From Yinghuangia seranimata (lineage in GTDB: Bacteria; Actinomycetota; Actinomycetes; Streptomycetales; Streptomycetaceae): DNA of 64,000 nt. The position numbers and the translations under genes were made by a program. Each line of letters begins with the position of its first letter. The first letter of the stretch is position 1. Location: the NCBI RefSeq assembly GCF_029953285.1, contig NZ_JASAOI010000023.1, positions 1-64,000 of the forward strand, in the 5' to 3' direction. Positions 27,001 to 35,312 of this stretch are shown here, piece after piece. The notes beneath the pieces were generated by a model, which was not told the origin of the DNA, did no database searches, and saw nothing but the letters and a program-made list of their open reading frames with translations.

Positions 27001-27815
27001 ACCCAGGCCGTGGTCAGCGCCTGGACGGCCGAACCGTCGAGGTCCTTGAGCTTCGTCCCGGCGAAGGCCCGTGCGGCGTCGGAGGTCAGGACGCGGAATG
27101 CGGGCCGGTCGGCAGCCAGCAGTTCGACGATCTGCCCTGCCACGTCGTCGGCGGTCTGGGCGGCGGCGAAGGCGGCGCGGGTGCGGTCCAGGTAGGCGGA
27201 CAGGGCCGGCGCGTAGGGGCCGGCCTGTTCGACGGCGTCGGCGGGAAGGCCGACGTTGCTGACGAACTCACTGGCGACCGCGCCGGGTTCGACGATGCTG
27301 ACGGAAACGCCCGCGGTGGCCGCGACGGGCGCGAGGGACTCCATGAAGCCTTCGACCGCGAACTTGGCGGCGCAGTACGCCTCGTTGAAGGGCTGGCCGA
27401 TCACTCCGCCGACGCTGGTCACGGTCACCACGCGGCCCCCGCTCGCGCGCAGCAGCGGCAGCGCGGCCTTGGTGACGTGCAGGACGCCGAAGAAGTTGAC
27501 CTCCATGACCGCGCGCACGTCGTCGACGCTCTCCTGCTCGAGCGTGCCCACGTGGCCCGCCCCGGCGTTGTTGACCACCGCGTCCAGCCGGTCGAGGCCG
27601 TCGAGGCACGCCTGGACGGAGGCCGGGTCGGTCACGTCCAGCGCCCGCACGTCGACGGTGACACCGGCCTGCTCCGCCGCGGCGAGCAGCGGGCCCGCCT
27701 TCGCGGTGTCACGCATCGTCGCGATGACACGCAGCCCGGCTCGCGCGGCGGCGACGGCGGTGGCCAGGCCGATGCCGGAGGAGGTGCCCGTGATGAGGGC
27801 GGTCTTGGTGCTCAC
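26994..27815 (-). CDS. Short-chain dehydrogenase/reductase
   Basis: A 273-residue classical SDR: TGTSSGIG (residues about 10-17) for coenzyme, VNNAGAGHVG, a Ser in VTSVGGV and the catalytic YCAAK (about 150-154). GAVASEF after beta-6 is typical. The residues after beta-2 (MRDTAKAG with Arg) suggest NADP preference. The GTG start at 27815 has GGAGA some distance upstream. It is divergent from a MarR gene with an AT-rich palindrome between them, so it is probably MarR-controlled. Confidence 0.92.
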   Translation of the reverse strand: MSTKTALITGTSSGIGLATAVAAARAGLRVIATMRDTAKAGPLLAAAEQAGVTVDVRALDVTDPASVQACLDGLDRLDAVVNNAGAGHVGTLEQESVDDVRAVMEVNFFGVLHVTKAALPLLRASGGRVVTVTSVGGVIGQPFNEAYCAAKFAVEGFMESLAPVAATAGVSVSIVEPGAVASEFVSNVGLPADAVEQAGPYAPALSAYLDRTRAAFAAAQTADDVAGQIVELLAADRPAFRVLTSDAARAFAGTKLKDLDGSAVQALTTAWVA

Positions 27816-27835
27816 GTCGGATCGTCTCCAGATGC

Positions 27836-27848
27836 TTATGATTCATAA
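27836..27848. promoter_or_regulatory. MarR operator-like palindrome TTATGA-T-TCATAA
   Basis: A perfect 6-bp inverted repeat with a 1-nt centre sits in a strikingly AT-rich island (about 27834-27890) between the divergent SDR and marR genes. It is the most AT-rich stretch nearby, as expected for an operator-promoter. Confidence 0.6.
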
Positions 27849-27914
27849 CTAATATTGACCATAACTATTACGGACGATATTTCGCTTGTCAAACACCTGG
27901 GTAGGCTCGGCTTC

Positions 27915-28334
27915 ATGTCCACTCCACCCGATGAGCTGACCCCGGAGGTCGTCGCCCTGTTCGCGGCCGTCAACCGCCGCTACGCCCAGGAGTCCGAGGC
28001 CGCCGCGGCCGCCCACGGGTTGACCCCGCAGCAGGCCAAGGCGCTGCTCGCGGCCGAGGAGCCCGTCCCGATGCGCCGGATCGCCGAGCGGCTGCACGCC
28101 GAGCCGTCCAACACGACCGCGATCATCGACCGTCTGGAATCCCGCGGCCTGGTCGAGCGCGGCCTCGACCCGGCCGACCGCCGGGTCAAGCGCGTCGCAG
28201 CCACCGAGGCCGGCCGCGCGATCGCCGCCGACCTCCGCGTGCGGATGCCCTTCGCCGCCGACCCGTTGAGCCCCCTCACCACACGGCAACGCGAGACGTT
28301 GCGCGGCCTGCTGCAACGGATCCTGGACGCGTGA
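27915..28334 (+). CDS. MarR-family transcriptional regulator
   Basis: A 139-residue MarR protein with winged helix residues about 50-115: MRRIAERLHAEPSNTTAIID and the wing DPADRRVKRVAATEAGRAI with the conserved DxRR. The ATG at 27915 is chosen over an upstream ATG at 27855 because the latter lies in the operator region. It is divergent from the SDR gene and probably represses it and itself through the palindrome at 27836. Confidence 0.9.
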   Translation: MSTPPDELTPEVVALFAAVNRRYAQESEAAAAAHGLTPQQAKALLAAEEPVPMRRIAERLHAEPSNTTAIIDRLESRGLVERGLDPADRRVKRVAATEAGRAIAADLRVRMPFAADPLSPLTTRQRETLRGLLQRILDA

Positions 28335-28467
28335 CGTCGGCGCGAACCGGGACCGCACCCGGTGAGGACGACGAACACGGCCCGGTCGGCCGTGGCGGTG
28401 ACCCTTCCAGGGCGTCGCGGCAGGTGCCCCACGGATCCCCGCGTCTTGTGAGACCGTTGAGCCCACC

Positions 28468-29217
28468 ATGACCGACCGCACGACCGCCGCGTCCTCCTCC
28501 CGCATGCCCCACCTCGCGCTGCGCCCCGCCCCCGCGGGCGCGCCCGAGCTGGTCCTGCTCGTGCTGCCCGGCGGACGCGCGCGGGACGTCGGGCCCGCGT
28601 CACGCAGACACCTCGCGTACCAGCGCATGGCGCACATGGGGCGCGAGCTCCAGCGCCGCTCGCTCACCACCCGCGACTATCCGACGCTCGACGTCGCCGT
28701 CCTGCGCTACCGCCTGCGCGGCTGGAACGGCGCCGAGGCCCATCCGGTCGCCGATGCCCGCTGGGCGCTCGAGACCGTGCGGAACACCTACCCGCAGACC
28801 CCCGTCATGCTGCTCGGCCACTCCATGGGCGGCCGCACCGCGCTGCGTGTCGCCGACCTGCCCGGCGTCGCCGCGGTCGCCGCACTCGCGCCGTGGACGC
28901 CCCAGGGCGAGCCGCTGCCGGCCGTGGGGGAGCGCCCGGTCCTGCTGGTGCACGGCCTCGCCGACAACGTCACCGACCCCTCCGACTCGCTCGCCTACGC
29001 CCGGCGGCTGCGCGCCACCGGGGCCTCGGTGTGCCGCGTCGAAGTGCCCGGCGCCGGACACGCGATGGTCCGCGGACACGAGGTGTGGACCGACCTGGTC
29101 GCCGCGTTCACCGCCCTCGTCGTCGGACGCACGGCCGGCCCCATGGCCGACGCCCTCGCCGACGCCGGCAAGGCCACCGACGACGACGGGCTCCGGCTGC
29201 AGCTCCCGCCCGCCTGA
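28468..29217 (+). CDS. Alpha/beta hydrolase (dienelactone-hydrolase-like/serine esterase)
   Basis: A 249-residue hydrolase with the nucleophile elbow LLGHSMGGRTAL (residues about 113-124), an Asp in LVHGLADNVTDP and the catalytic His in VPGAGHAMVRG. The order Ser-Asp-His and spacing fit a complete triad. The substrate is unknown. It lies 134 nt downstream of marR on the same strand. Its stop is 8 nt from the convergent CYTH gene, so the two transcripts overlap. Confidence 0.85.
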   Translation: MTDRTTAASSSRMPHLALRPAPAGAPELVLLVLPGGRARDVGPASRRHLAYQRMAHMGRELQRRSLTTRDYPTLDVAVLRYRLRGWNGAEAHPVADARWALETVRNTYPQTPVMLLGHSMGGRTALRVADLPGVAAVAALAPWTPQGEPLPAVGERPVLLVHGLADNVTDPSDSLAYARRLRATGASVCRVEVPGAGHAMVRGHEVWTDLVAAFTALVVGRTAGPMADALADAGKATDDDGLRLQLPPA

Positions 29218-29224
29218 ACGCGGG

Positions 29225-29797
29225 TCACCCGGCCGGGCGCAGCCCGTACTCGGCCAGCCAGCCCAGCAGCTCCGTCCGGGACGCCGTGACCAGCCGGCCC
29301 CCCGCGAGGCGCGGGTCGTCGGTCACCTCGGCGACGGAGGCGGCGGGCGCCGGGAACGCCTCCGCCTCCTCGTCGGTCGCGAACTCGGCCTCGGCCACGA
29401 CCAGCCCCCGCAGCGGACCCTCGAACACGTCCACGCCCAGCGGAGGGACGCTCAGCCGCGACTTGCGCAGGACGTCCGCCGGCAGCGCCGCCAGCACGTC
29501 GTACTCGGCGGGGGACAGGTAGGTGTTGGTGATCAGGCCCCGCACCGCCCCGGGCAGCCCCGCCGGGACCTTCTGCGTGAGCTTGAGCTCGACGCGCCCG
29601 TCGGCGTAGTCCACCCGGCGCAGCCGCAGCCGGGTCCCGTGCACGTACCGGTCGGTGATCGTCCGGGCGACCGTCACGGCCGCGAGGTCCGGCGGGCCGG
29701 CGAGCAGGAACCGCCGCTCGCGTTCGACCAGCGCGTACTTGCCCGCCCGTACGCCGTCGGCGCCGACCGTGCCGGCCCTGCCCGCCTCGACTGCCAT
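29225..29797 (-). CDS. CYTH-domain protein
   Basis: A 190-residue triphosphate tunnel metalloenzyme-like protein. It starts with the ExExR-type motif in VERERRFLL (residues about 24-32), then TITDRYVHGTRLRLRRVDY and VELKLTQKVP. The basic and acidic residues alternate in strands, as needed to bind triphosphate and metal. VVAEAEFATDEEAEAF supplies late acidic residues. The family includes adenylate cyclases, thiamine triphosphatases and tripolyphosphatases; the substrate is not predictable. Confidence 0.85.
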   Translation of the reverse strand: MAVEAGRAGTVGADGVRAGKYALVERERRFLLAGPPDLAAVTVARTITDRYVHGTRLRLRRVDYADGRVELKLTQKVPAGLPGAVRGLITNTYLSPAEYDVLAALPADVLRKSRLSVPPLGVDVFEGPLRGLVVAEAEFATDEEAEAFPAPAASVAEVTDDPRLAGGRLVTASRTELLGWLAEYGLRPAG

Positions 29798-29848
29798 CGG
29801 GCAACCGTATCGGCGGCCAACTCGGATCGCGGCTTCGCGCCTAATCAG

Positions 29849-29888
29849 CGAGGACCGGCCCGCGGTGGGGGTCGCGGGCCGGTCCTCG
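29849..29888. terminator. Hairpin after SRPBCC gene
   Basis: A perfect 16-bp stem (29849-29864 with 29873-29888) closes an 8-nt loop, eleven bases beyond the stop of the minus-strand SRPBCC gene. It is one of the strongest hairpins in the window. Confidence 0.85.
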
Positions 29889-29898
29889 GTGGTGGTGG

Positions 29899-30342
29899 CT
29901 AGTGCCAGTCGCTGATCCGGACGTCGTTCGGCGAGGGCTCGCCCTTGCCGGTCTCGACGAGCTGCTTGATGCTCAGCAGGAAGGTCGCCCACTTGGTGCT
30001 GCAGTGGTACATGAACTCCACCGGCTCCTTCCACCCCGCCTGCTTGAACAGCACGACGGTGTAGTCGCCCGCCTGCTTGAGGTCGAAACTGATGTGCGTG
30101 CCGATCCACTCCTCGGGGCCGTCGACGACCTCCCACAGCACACGCTCGTTGGGCGTGGTCTCCAGGACCTTCATGTCGAAGCCGCCTGGCGGGAAGCGGA
30201 ACTTGACCACACCGCCGACCGCCGGGTCGCCCGTGGTGTCCTCGGTCCACCAGGCCGCGAGGCCGTCGATCGTGGTCAGGGCCGCGTAGACGGCGTCCGG
30301 GGACGGCGACACGACGCCGATCCGGTGCAGGATGTCCACCAT
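29899..30342 (-). CDS. SRPBCC (AHSA1/START-like) ligand-binding protein
   Basis: A 147-residue START-like protein: MVDILHRIGVVSPSPDAVYA, AALTTIDGLAAWWTEDT, FRFPPGGFDMKV and a C-terminal helix TFLLSIKQLVETG. The fold binds hydrophobic ligands in a cavity. The ATG at 30342 is preferred because GAGAAGG lies nine bases upstream; a GTG three codons earlier abuts that site. It follows the arsR-SRPBCC pair on the same strand (93-nt gap), probably as the third gene of the unit. Confidence 0.88.
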   Translation of the reverse strand: MVDILHRIGVVSPSPDAVYAALTTIDGLAAWWTEDTTGDPAVGGVVKFRFPPGGFDMKVLETTPNERVLWEVVDGPEEWIGTHISFDLKQAGDYTVVLFKQAGWKEPVEFMYHCSTKWATFLLSIKQLVETGKGEPSPNDVRISDWH

Positions 30343-30435
30343 TTTCGACACCTTCTCTCTCGGGTTCGTTCTCGGTTCGTTGGGATCGTTTGCGTGGCTC
30401 GCGGCGCGGCGCGGGGCGCCCGGCGCCGGCCGGGG

Positions 30436-30780
30436 TCAGCCCTGCTGCTCCTGGGCACGCTGGATCGCTTCCGCGATGCGCTTGATGCGCCGCAGTCGGG
30501 CGTCCCACGCGGCGCCGACGGACGACAGCTGGGCGACCGCGCGGGCGAGCTGGGCCTCGTCGACCTCGTAGAGGCGCTCGCGCCCGGACGGTGTCGCGTG
30601 CACCAGCCCGACGCGGTCGAGGACCCCCAGGTGCTTGGCCACCGCCTGCCGGGTGACCGGCAGTTGCTCGCTCAGCGTGGTGGCCGTCCCGCCCCCGCCG
30701 CTCAGCAGCAGGTCGAGCATGCGTCGCCGGATGGGGTCGCCCACCGCCGACCAGAGCTCGTCGTCGATGGCGGTGCTCAT
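30436..30780 (-). CDS. ArsR-family transcriptional repressor
   Basis: A 114-residue winged-helix protein: MSTAIDDELWSAVGDPIRRR, recognition helix VTRQAVAKHLGVLDRVGLV and wing PSGRERLYEV. No metal-binding CxC is visible, so it is not a metal sensor. Its ATG overlaps the stop of the upstream SRPBCC gene (ATGA), coupling their translation. ArsR-SRPBCC pairs are common in actinobacteria. It probably binds the paired dyads at 31256-31315 and represses its own operon. Confidence 0.92.
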   Translation of the reverse strand: MSTAIDDELWSAVGDPIRRRMLDLLLSGGGGTATTLSEQLPVTRQAVAKHLGVLDRVGLVHATPSGRERLYEVDEAQLARAVAQLSSVGAAWDARLRRIKRIAEAIQRAQEQQG

Positions 30781-31238
30781 GGCGTCGACGCCAGCTTCTC
30801 CGCATAGGTGACCAGGCGGGGCAGGAAGTGCTCCCATCCCCGGGCGTGGTCGTTGTACGCCTCTTCGAGGACGGCCGCCTCCCAGCCCTTCTCCCGGAAG
30901 CCGGACTCGCAGAAGCGCAGGAGCGTGCCGCCGTCGGACGGGACCAGTTCGAACGTCACCAGCAGCGAGTTGTCCGCGGCCGCGACCTCGTCCTCCTCGT
31001 ACACCCACCGGAAGGAGAACCGCCGCGGCGGGTCGGCCTCCATCACGGTGACCGGGGAGACGTGGGTCGGAGTGGCGCTGTCGCCGAAGCTGATGGTGCC
31101 CGTGCCGCCAGGCACGGGGTCGAGGTCCGCGTCGTCGGGCCACCACTCGCGCAGGTGCTCGGGCCTGCTGATGACCTGGTAGACCACCTCGGGCGACGCC
31201 TCGATGTGGATCTCCCGCTCGATGGTGCCGTACTCCAT
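30777..31238 (-). CDS. SRPBCC/AHSA1-domain protein paired with ArsR
   Basis: A 153-residue START-like protein (EREIHIEASPEVVYQVISRP, HLREWWPDD, FRWVYEEDEVAAADNSLLVT). It starts with a strong GGAGGAGG ribosome-binding site and ends overlapping the ArsR start. It is first in the operon, directly behind the operator-promoter at 31256-31315. The role could be sensing or sequestering the ligand that releases ArsR (inference). Confidence 0.92.
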   Translation of the reverse strand: MEYGTIEREIHIEASPEVVYQVISRPEHLREWWPDDADLDPVPGGTGTISFGDSATPTHVSPVTVMEADPPRRFSFRWVYEEDEVAAADNSLLVTFELVPSDGGTLLRFCESGFREKGWEAAVLEEAYNDHARGWEHFLPRLVTYAEKLASTP

Positions 31239-31255
31239 GGCGACCTCCTCCTTTC

Positions 31256-31315
31256 GCAACCTTTGGTTGCACATGACTGTAGATCAATCCTCCGTCATGT
31301 GCAACCAAAGGTTGC
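31256..31315 (-). promoter_or_regulatory. Double ArsR operator over a -35/-10 promoter
   Basis: A perfect 22-bp inverted repeat (31256-31277 and 31294-31315) has a 16-nt spacer. Each arm itself contains a dyad: GCAACC-TTT-GGTTGC (31256-31270) and GCAACC-AAA-GGTTGC (31301-31315). On the minus strand TTGCAC (31304-31299) and TACAGT (31281-31276) are spaced by 17 nt, so each operator half overlaps one promoter hexamer. This suits tight autorepression. Confidence 0.85.
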
Positions 31316-31319
31316 GGGA

Positions 31320-32057
31320 TTAGAGGTTCGGTCGGCGGACGACGGCCTGCCAGCGGCGCCACGCCCCGGGGCGGCGCGTGACCGCGTCCACGTCGTCCAG
31401 CGTCAACGGCAGGACGGGCTCCCGGTCGGCGAGCAGTTCCGCCAGCTCGGGGCCGGAGAAGTAGTGCGAGAGCAGGCCGGGCGCGTGGGCGTCGGCGTCG
31501 GTGTAGCGGATGGTGTGCGAGCCGTCGGGGTGTTCCTCGGCGATCTCGTGCGGGCGGCCGACCCGCGTGCCGACCGCGTTGACGCGCAGCGCGAACAGGC
31601 CGCCGGGCGCGACGCGTTCGAGGGCCGCGCGGATGTGGGCGTGTGCGGTGTCGCGGTCGCCGTGCTGGAAGACGTTGATGCCGACGACCACGGGGAAGCG
31701 CTCGTCGGGCCGGAGCGTCGACAGGTCGCCGTGGGCCAGGCGCCCGGCCCGCTCCGGGGCCCGCTCGCGGATCGCGGCGAGCGCGGTCGCCGAGACGTCC
31801 AGCCCGAGCAGGTCCAGCCCGCCCGCCACCAGCGGGAGGAGGTTGCGGCCGTTGCCCGGGCCGATGTACAGGCCGGGGCCGGGGAGCAGGCCGTGGGTGC
31901 GGGCGGCGCCGAGGACGTCGTCCACGAACGCGTCGGGCGCCATGTCGAGGAAGCGGCCCGCGGCGAACTCGGCGTCCCAGTACGCGGCGGCGAGCGCGGC
32001 CTGCGCGGCGGGGTCGTCGCCCGCGCCGCCGTCCGGACCGGTGGGGTGCTGGTTCAT
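31320..32057 (-). CDS. Class I SAM-dependent methyltransferase
   Basis: A 245-residue methyltransferase with motif I LYIGPGNGRNLLPLV (residues about 63-77), the acidic residue after beta-2 in LLGLDVSATALA, and motif IV in VVVGINVFQHGDR. The motif I glycine pattern is GPGNG rather than GxGxG. The substrate is unknown. Its stop is only five bases from the ArsR operator, so it must end just before the next promoter. It follows a MarR gene on the same strand. Confidence 0.88.
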   Translation of the reverse strand: MNQHPTGPDGGAGDDPAAQAALAAAYWDAEFAAGRFLDMAPDAFVDDVLGAARTHGLLPGPGLYIGPGNGRNLLPLVAGGLDLLGLDVSATALAAIRERAPERAGRLAHGDLSTLRPDERFPVVVGINVFQHGDRDTAHAHIRAALERVAPGGLFALRVNAVGTRVGRPHEIAEEHPDGSHTIRYTDADAHAPGLLSHYFSGPELAELLADREPVLPLTLDDVDAVTRRPGAWRRWQAVVRRPNL

Positions 32058-32121
32058 GCGACGGGGTCCTTCGCGGTGTCGGCGGGGGCGGTCTCGGCGT
32101 TCGCCGAGCCCGTGGTCCGGC

Positions 32122-32616
32122 TCAGGCGCGGTCGTCCAGCGACAGCAGGAGTTTGCGCAACAGCTTGGCGAGGGTGGCCTGTTCGGCCGGGGTCAGGCCG
32201 TCGATGAGGGCGAGCTCGTTCGCGATGTGGCCGCCGATGAGGCCGTCGGCGATGCGGCGGCCCTCCTCGGTCAGCGTGGTGCGGACGAGCCGCCGGTTCT
32301 CCGGGTCGGTCGCGCGCGTGACGAGGCCCTTGGCGACGAGCCGGTCGACGCGATTGGTCAGCGCCGCAGGGGAGATCATCGCCGCGCCGGCCAGGTCGGA
32401 CATGCGCAGCGTGCCGCCGCCGCCCGCGCGCAGCAGGGTCGTCAGGACGTCGTACTCCCAGGCCTCGAGGCCGTGCGCTTCGAAGTACTCCTTGACGCCT
32501 TGGTCGAGCAGCCGTGCCGCGCGGAAGATCCGGACCACCACGCCGATCGGCGCCGTGTCCAGGTCGGGGCGGACCGCGCCCCACCGCTCGATGATCCCGT
32601 CGACCGCGTCGTCCAT
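32122..32616 (-). CDS. MarR-family transcriptional regulator
   Basis: A 164-residue MarR protein: MSDLAGAAMISPAALTNRVD (helix-turn-helix) and wing DPENRRLVRTTLTEEGRRI with conserved ENRR. It is divergent from a DUF1330 gene and upstream of the methyltransferase. The 162-nt divergent region carries repeated GTCRAAA-type half-sites (32641-32715) that may be its operators. Confidence 0.92.
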   Translation of the reverse strand: MDDAVDGIIERWGAVRPDLDTAPIGVVVRIFRAARLLDQGVKEYFEAHGLEAWEYDVLTTLLRAGGGGTLRMSDLAGAAMISPAALTNRVDRLVAKGLVTRATDPENRRLVRTTLTEEGRRIADGLIGGHIANELALIDGLTPAEQATLAKLLRKLLLSLDDRA

Positions 32617-32640
32617 GGCGTGAGCCTAACAGTCCCTTCG

Positions 32641-32715
32641 ATGTCGAAACGTTTGACGCCGGTGTGCCGTGCGGCGTAACATCCCTGATGTCAAACAGTT
32701 CGGCGTCGAAATGTT
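32641..32715. promoter_or_regulatory. Cluster of GTC(A/G)AA(A/C) half-sites in the marR/DUF1330 divergent region
   Basis: ATGTCGAAACGTTTGAC (32641-32657) contains the 8-bp palindrome AAACGTTT. ATGTCAAACAG and GCGTCGAAATG follow at about 32688-32712; GTCAAAC is the exact complement of the GTTTGAC at 32651-32657. These spaced half-sites could bind MarR. Confidence 0.4.
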
Positions 32716-32778
32716 CGTGATGGAAGAGTCTTGTGAAGGGCCTTCCACGGCACGGACACCGGAACCAAGGAGCACGCC

Positions 32779-33075
32779 ATGCACTACGTCCTCTTCGTCA
32801 GGACCGACACGACCCCCGACGCCGACCTCGGCCACTACCTCGCCAACGTCGGCGCGACGCTCGCCGAGCACGAGGGCCGGCTCCTGGCGTTCGGCGCCCC
32901 GGAGCGGCTGGAGGGCGGCGTGGACTACACCCGGATGGCGCTCGTCGCGTTCCCGTCCGCGGACGCCGCCCGCGCCTGGTACGCGTCGGACGCCTACCAG
33001 GAGCTGGCCGGCTGGCGCGTCGAGACCATGGGGCACCCCGTCGACGTCAACCTCGTGGCCGGCCTCGCCGCCTGA
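32779..33075 (+). CDS. DUF1330/ABM-like small protein
   Basis: A 98-residue alpha-beta dimeric-barrel protein: MHYVLFVRTDTTPDADLGHY, a strand with RLLAFGAPERLEGG, then MALVAFPSADAARAWYASDA YQ, typical of DUF1330 proteins where an aromatic-rich helix follows FPS. These resemble heme-free monooxygenases or stress proteins. It has an AAGGAG ribosome-binding site and is divergent from marR. A strong terminator follows. Confidence 0.82.
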   Translation: MHYVLFVRTDTTPDADLGHYLANVGATLAEHEGRLLAFGAPERLEGGVDYTRMALVAFPSADAARAWYASDAYQELAGWRVETMGHPVDVNLVAGLAA

Positions 33076-33133
33076 GCCCCGCGGCCCGGCGCCCCGGCGC
33101 CCCGGGGCCTCGGGGCCTCGGGGTCGGAAAGGC

Positions 33134-33171
33134 CGGCGGCCCGCACCCCCCGCCAGGGGTGCGGGCCGCCG
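33134..33171. terminator. Bidirectional hairpin between DUF1330 and amidohydrolase genes
   Basis: A perfect 16-bp stem (33134-33149 with 33156-33171) with a 6-nt loop lies between the two convergent genes and just after the amidohydrolase stop. Confidence 0.85.
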
Positions 33172-33177
33172 CCCCGC

Positions 33178-34119
33178 TCAGTGCCGGCCGAACAGCTCCG
33201 CGGCGTTGCGGTCGAGCACGGCCGCCGCGTCGTCCGCGGAGAGTGCGTCCTGGACCGAGGTCACGGCGCGGCGCAGCAGGTCGCCGCTCTGGTACGGGAA
33301 GTCCGTCCCGAGCACGAGCCGGTCCGCGCCGAACGACTCGGCCGCGGCGCGCAGCGCGGGCACGTGCCCGTGGCTGACCGTGTCGAACCACATCCGCCGC
33401 GCCGCGACGCTCGGCTTCTCCGGCGTGCCGGGCGACTCCCACTGGTACTGGTTGTCGGCGCGCTGGAGCAGCATCGGCAGGGCGCCGCCCAGGTGCGAGT
33501 TGATGATCCGCAGCCGGGGATAGGCGGCGGGGACGCCCGCGAGGATCATGTGCATCACCGCGATGGTGTCCTCCATCGGCGCGCCGACCATCCAGCGCAT
33601 GCGGTGCTCGCCGATCAGCGGCGTGTCCGCGTCGTGCCCCGACGGGTGCACGTACAGCACGCTGCCGCGCCGGTCGAGCTCGGCGAGGACCGGCGCGAAC
33701 GCGGGGTCGGCGAGCGTCGTGCCGAGGACGTCGGTCGTGACGGCGACGCCGACCATGCCCAGGTCGTCGAGGGCGCGGGTGAGTTCGACGAGCGCGTCGT
33801 CCACGTGCGGGAGCGGCAGCGCGGCGAACGCCGAGAACCGCTCCGGGTGCGCGGCGACGACGTCCGCGTACAGGTCGTTCGCGAACCGGGCCGCGGTGAC
33901 CGCGTGCCGCCGCTCGGCGAAGTGCGGCACCTGGGGGGACACCGACAGCACCTGGTGCGCGATCCCCGCGCTGTCGTTGAGCGCGAAGCGGGCCTCCAGC
34001 TCACCGGGCGTCGCGCCCGCGCCGGTGTCGCGCTGCGTCCCGGTGTCGTCGCGGCCGAACGAGTCGAGCAGGTCGAGGTACTCGTCGGTCCACAGGTGGG
34101 CGTGCACGTCGATGCGCAA
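33178..34119 (-). CDS. Amidohydrolase-2 family metal-dependent hydrolase/decarboxylase
   Basis: A 313-residue TIM-barrel enzyme with the metal-binding MRIDVHAHLW (HxH), later His in LYVHPSGHD and NSHLGGALP, and the terminal Asp in LVLGTDFPYQSG. This order is that of ACMSD-like decarboxylases and related hydrolases acting on aromatic acids. The start is a TTG at 34119, with GAAGGA seven bases before it; no ATG fits. It lies behind a promoter element shared with the SRPBCC gene at 35415, with lysR between them. Confidence 0.88.
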   Translation of the reverse strand: MRIDVHAHLWTDEYLDLLDSFGRDDTGTQRDTGAGATPGELEARFALNDSAGIAHQVLSVSPQVPHFAERRHAVTAARFANDLYADVVAAHPERFSAFAALPLPHVDDALVELTRALDDLGMVGVAVTTDVLGTTLADPAFAPVLAELDRRGSVLYVHPSGHDADTPLIGEHRMRWMVGAPMEDTIAVMHMILAGVPAAYPRLRIINSHLGGALPMLLQRADNQYQWESPGTPEKPSVAARRMWFDTVSHGHVPALRAAAESFGADRLVLGTDFPYQSGDLLRRAVTSVQDALSADDAAAVLDRNAAELFGRH

Positions 34120-34159
34120 GGGGTGTCCTTCGGAGCGTCGGAAAAAAGGGGGGTGAACG

Positions 34160-34227
34160 CCAGTCTGGTTTCGCGCCGGACCATGATCAACGACGGATCG
34201 CTGCACCCTCGTTTCGCGTGGCATCAC
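34160..34227 (-). promoter_or_regulatory. Shared 68-bp promoter element, copy A (amidohydrolase gene)
   Basis: On the minus strand it begins GTGATGCCA, contains GAAACG and GTGCAGC, then GTTGATCATGG, and ends CCAGACTGG. TTGATC and CAGACT are 17 nt apart and could be -35 and -10. About 50 of 68 positions match copy B at 35309-35376 without gaps. The upstream block is where a LysR activator would bind. Confidence 0.75.
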
Positions 34228-34394
34228 GATGGCGTGACCAGCGCCACGCGGCGCGGAGCCGGCCTGGCGTGATCTTTACCCGCGGCCGGAATGCCCTGTA
34301 CTCGGCTAACGGTTGAATCGCAATGCGCTCGTTAGCGTGCGCGGGGCGCCGCGAACGGCACGGGATCGTGCAGGGCTCGGGAGGGGTGGGAGAC

Positions 34395-35312
34395 GTGCTG
34401 GACATCCGGGAAGTGGAGGCGTTCCTCGCGGTCGCGGAGGAACTGCACTTCGGACGGGCCGGGGAACGGCTCGGGGTGTCGACGTCGCGGGTCAGCGGAC
34501 TCGTGCGGGCGTTCGAGCGGCGCGTGCGGACCACGCTGTTCGAACGCACGAGCCGCGAGGTCAAGCTGACCGAGGCGGGGCGGCGGCTGTTCGCCGAACT
34601 GTGCCCCGCGTACACGTGGATGCAACGGGCCATCGCCCAGGTCCGGGACGCCGCCGAGCCGCGCGGCTCGGTGCTCAGGGTCGGCTTCTCCACGACGCTG
34701 CCACCGGAACTGGTCGACAAGAGCATCGCGGCGTTCGAGGAGCGGTACACCTCGTGGCGCGTCGTGAAGTCCGAGTACCCGACGTCCGAGGTGCTGCGCT
34801 GGCTGCACCAGGACTGGCCCGTGGACGTGTTCGTCACCTGGCTGCCGGGGGAGCCCGCGCTGCTCGGGCTGCGCGGCATGCACATCGGGCCGGTCGCCGC
34901 CCGGGTGCCGCGCGTCGTCCTCGTCGGCGCCGACCACCCGCTCGCGGTCCGCGCCTCGGTCGACGTCGAGGAACTCGCCGCGCACGAGGTCATCGCGTTC
35001 GGCGAGCTGCCGGAGGGCGTCTCCCGGGTCTGGACGCCGCGGGTGACCCCGAACGGCAGGCCCATGGCGCTGCGTTGGCTCAACACCGTGTACCTCGAGG
35101 AGGCGATCCGGGCGGTCGTCCACGAAGGCGCGGCGCACCTCACCTTCGGCGGCCTGCTCGACCGCTACCCGCGCCCCGGCGTCGTGGAGGTTCCGGTGAC
35201 CGGCGTCGGCCCGATGTCCGTCGTCTCCCTGTGGTCCACCGAGACACCGGTGCAGATCGCGCGCGTCGCGAACGGGTTCGCGGACACCGTCGCGGAGGTC
35301 GGCGGATCGTGA
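34395..35312 (+). CDS. LysR-family transcriptional regulator
   Basis: A 305-residue LysR protein: DNA-binding residues 1-60 (IREVEAFLAVAEELHFGRAG, then VSTSRVSGLVRAFERRV) and a periplasmic-binding-fold effector domain from about residue 90. The GTG at 34395 with GGTGGGAGAC upstream is preferred over longer starts. It lies between an amidohydrolase gene (minus) and an SRPBCC gene (plus) that share a 68-bp promoter element, so both are likely direct targets. Its own stop codon lies inside copy B of that element. Confidence 0.92.
   Translation: MLDIREVEAFLAVAEELHFGRAGERLGVSTSRVSGLVRAFERRVRTTLFERTSREVKLTEAGRRLFAELCPAYTWMQRAIAQVRDAAEPRGSVLRVGFSTTLPPELVDKSIAAFEERYTSWRVVKSEYPTSEVLRWLHQDWPVDVFVTWLPGEPALLGLRGMHIGPVAARVPRVVLVGADHPLAVRASVDVEELAAHEVIAFGELPEGVSRVWTPRVTPNGRPMALRWLNTVYLEEAIRAVVHEGAAHLTFGGLLDRYPRPGVVEVPVTGVGPMSVVSLWSTETPVQIARVANGFADTVAEVGGS

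Noticed and set aside
30343-30435. Possible small gene between arsR and the second SRPBCC gene
   Set aside because: Only 93 nt, with no start and ribosome-binding-site combination apart from that of the SRPBCC gene.
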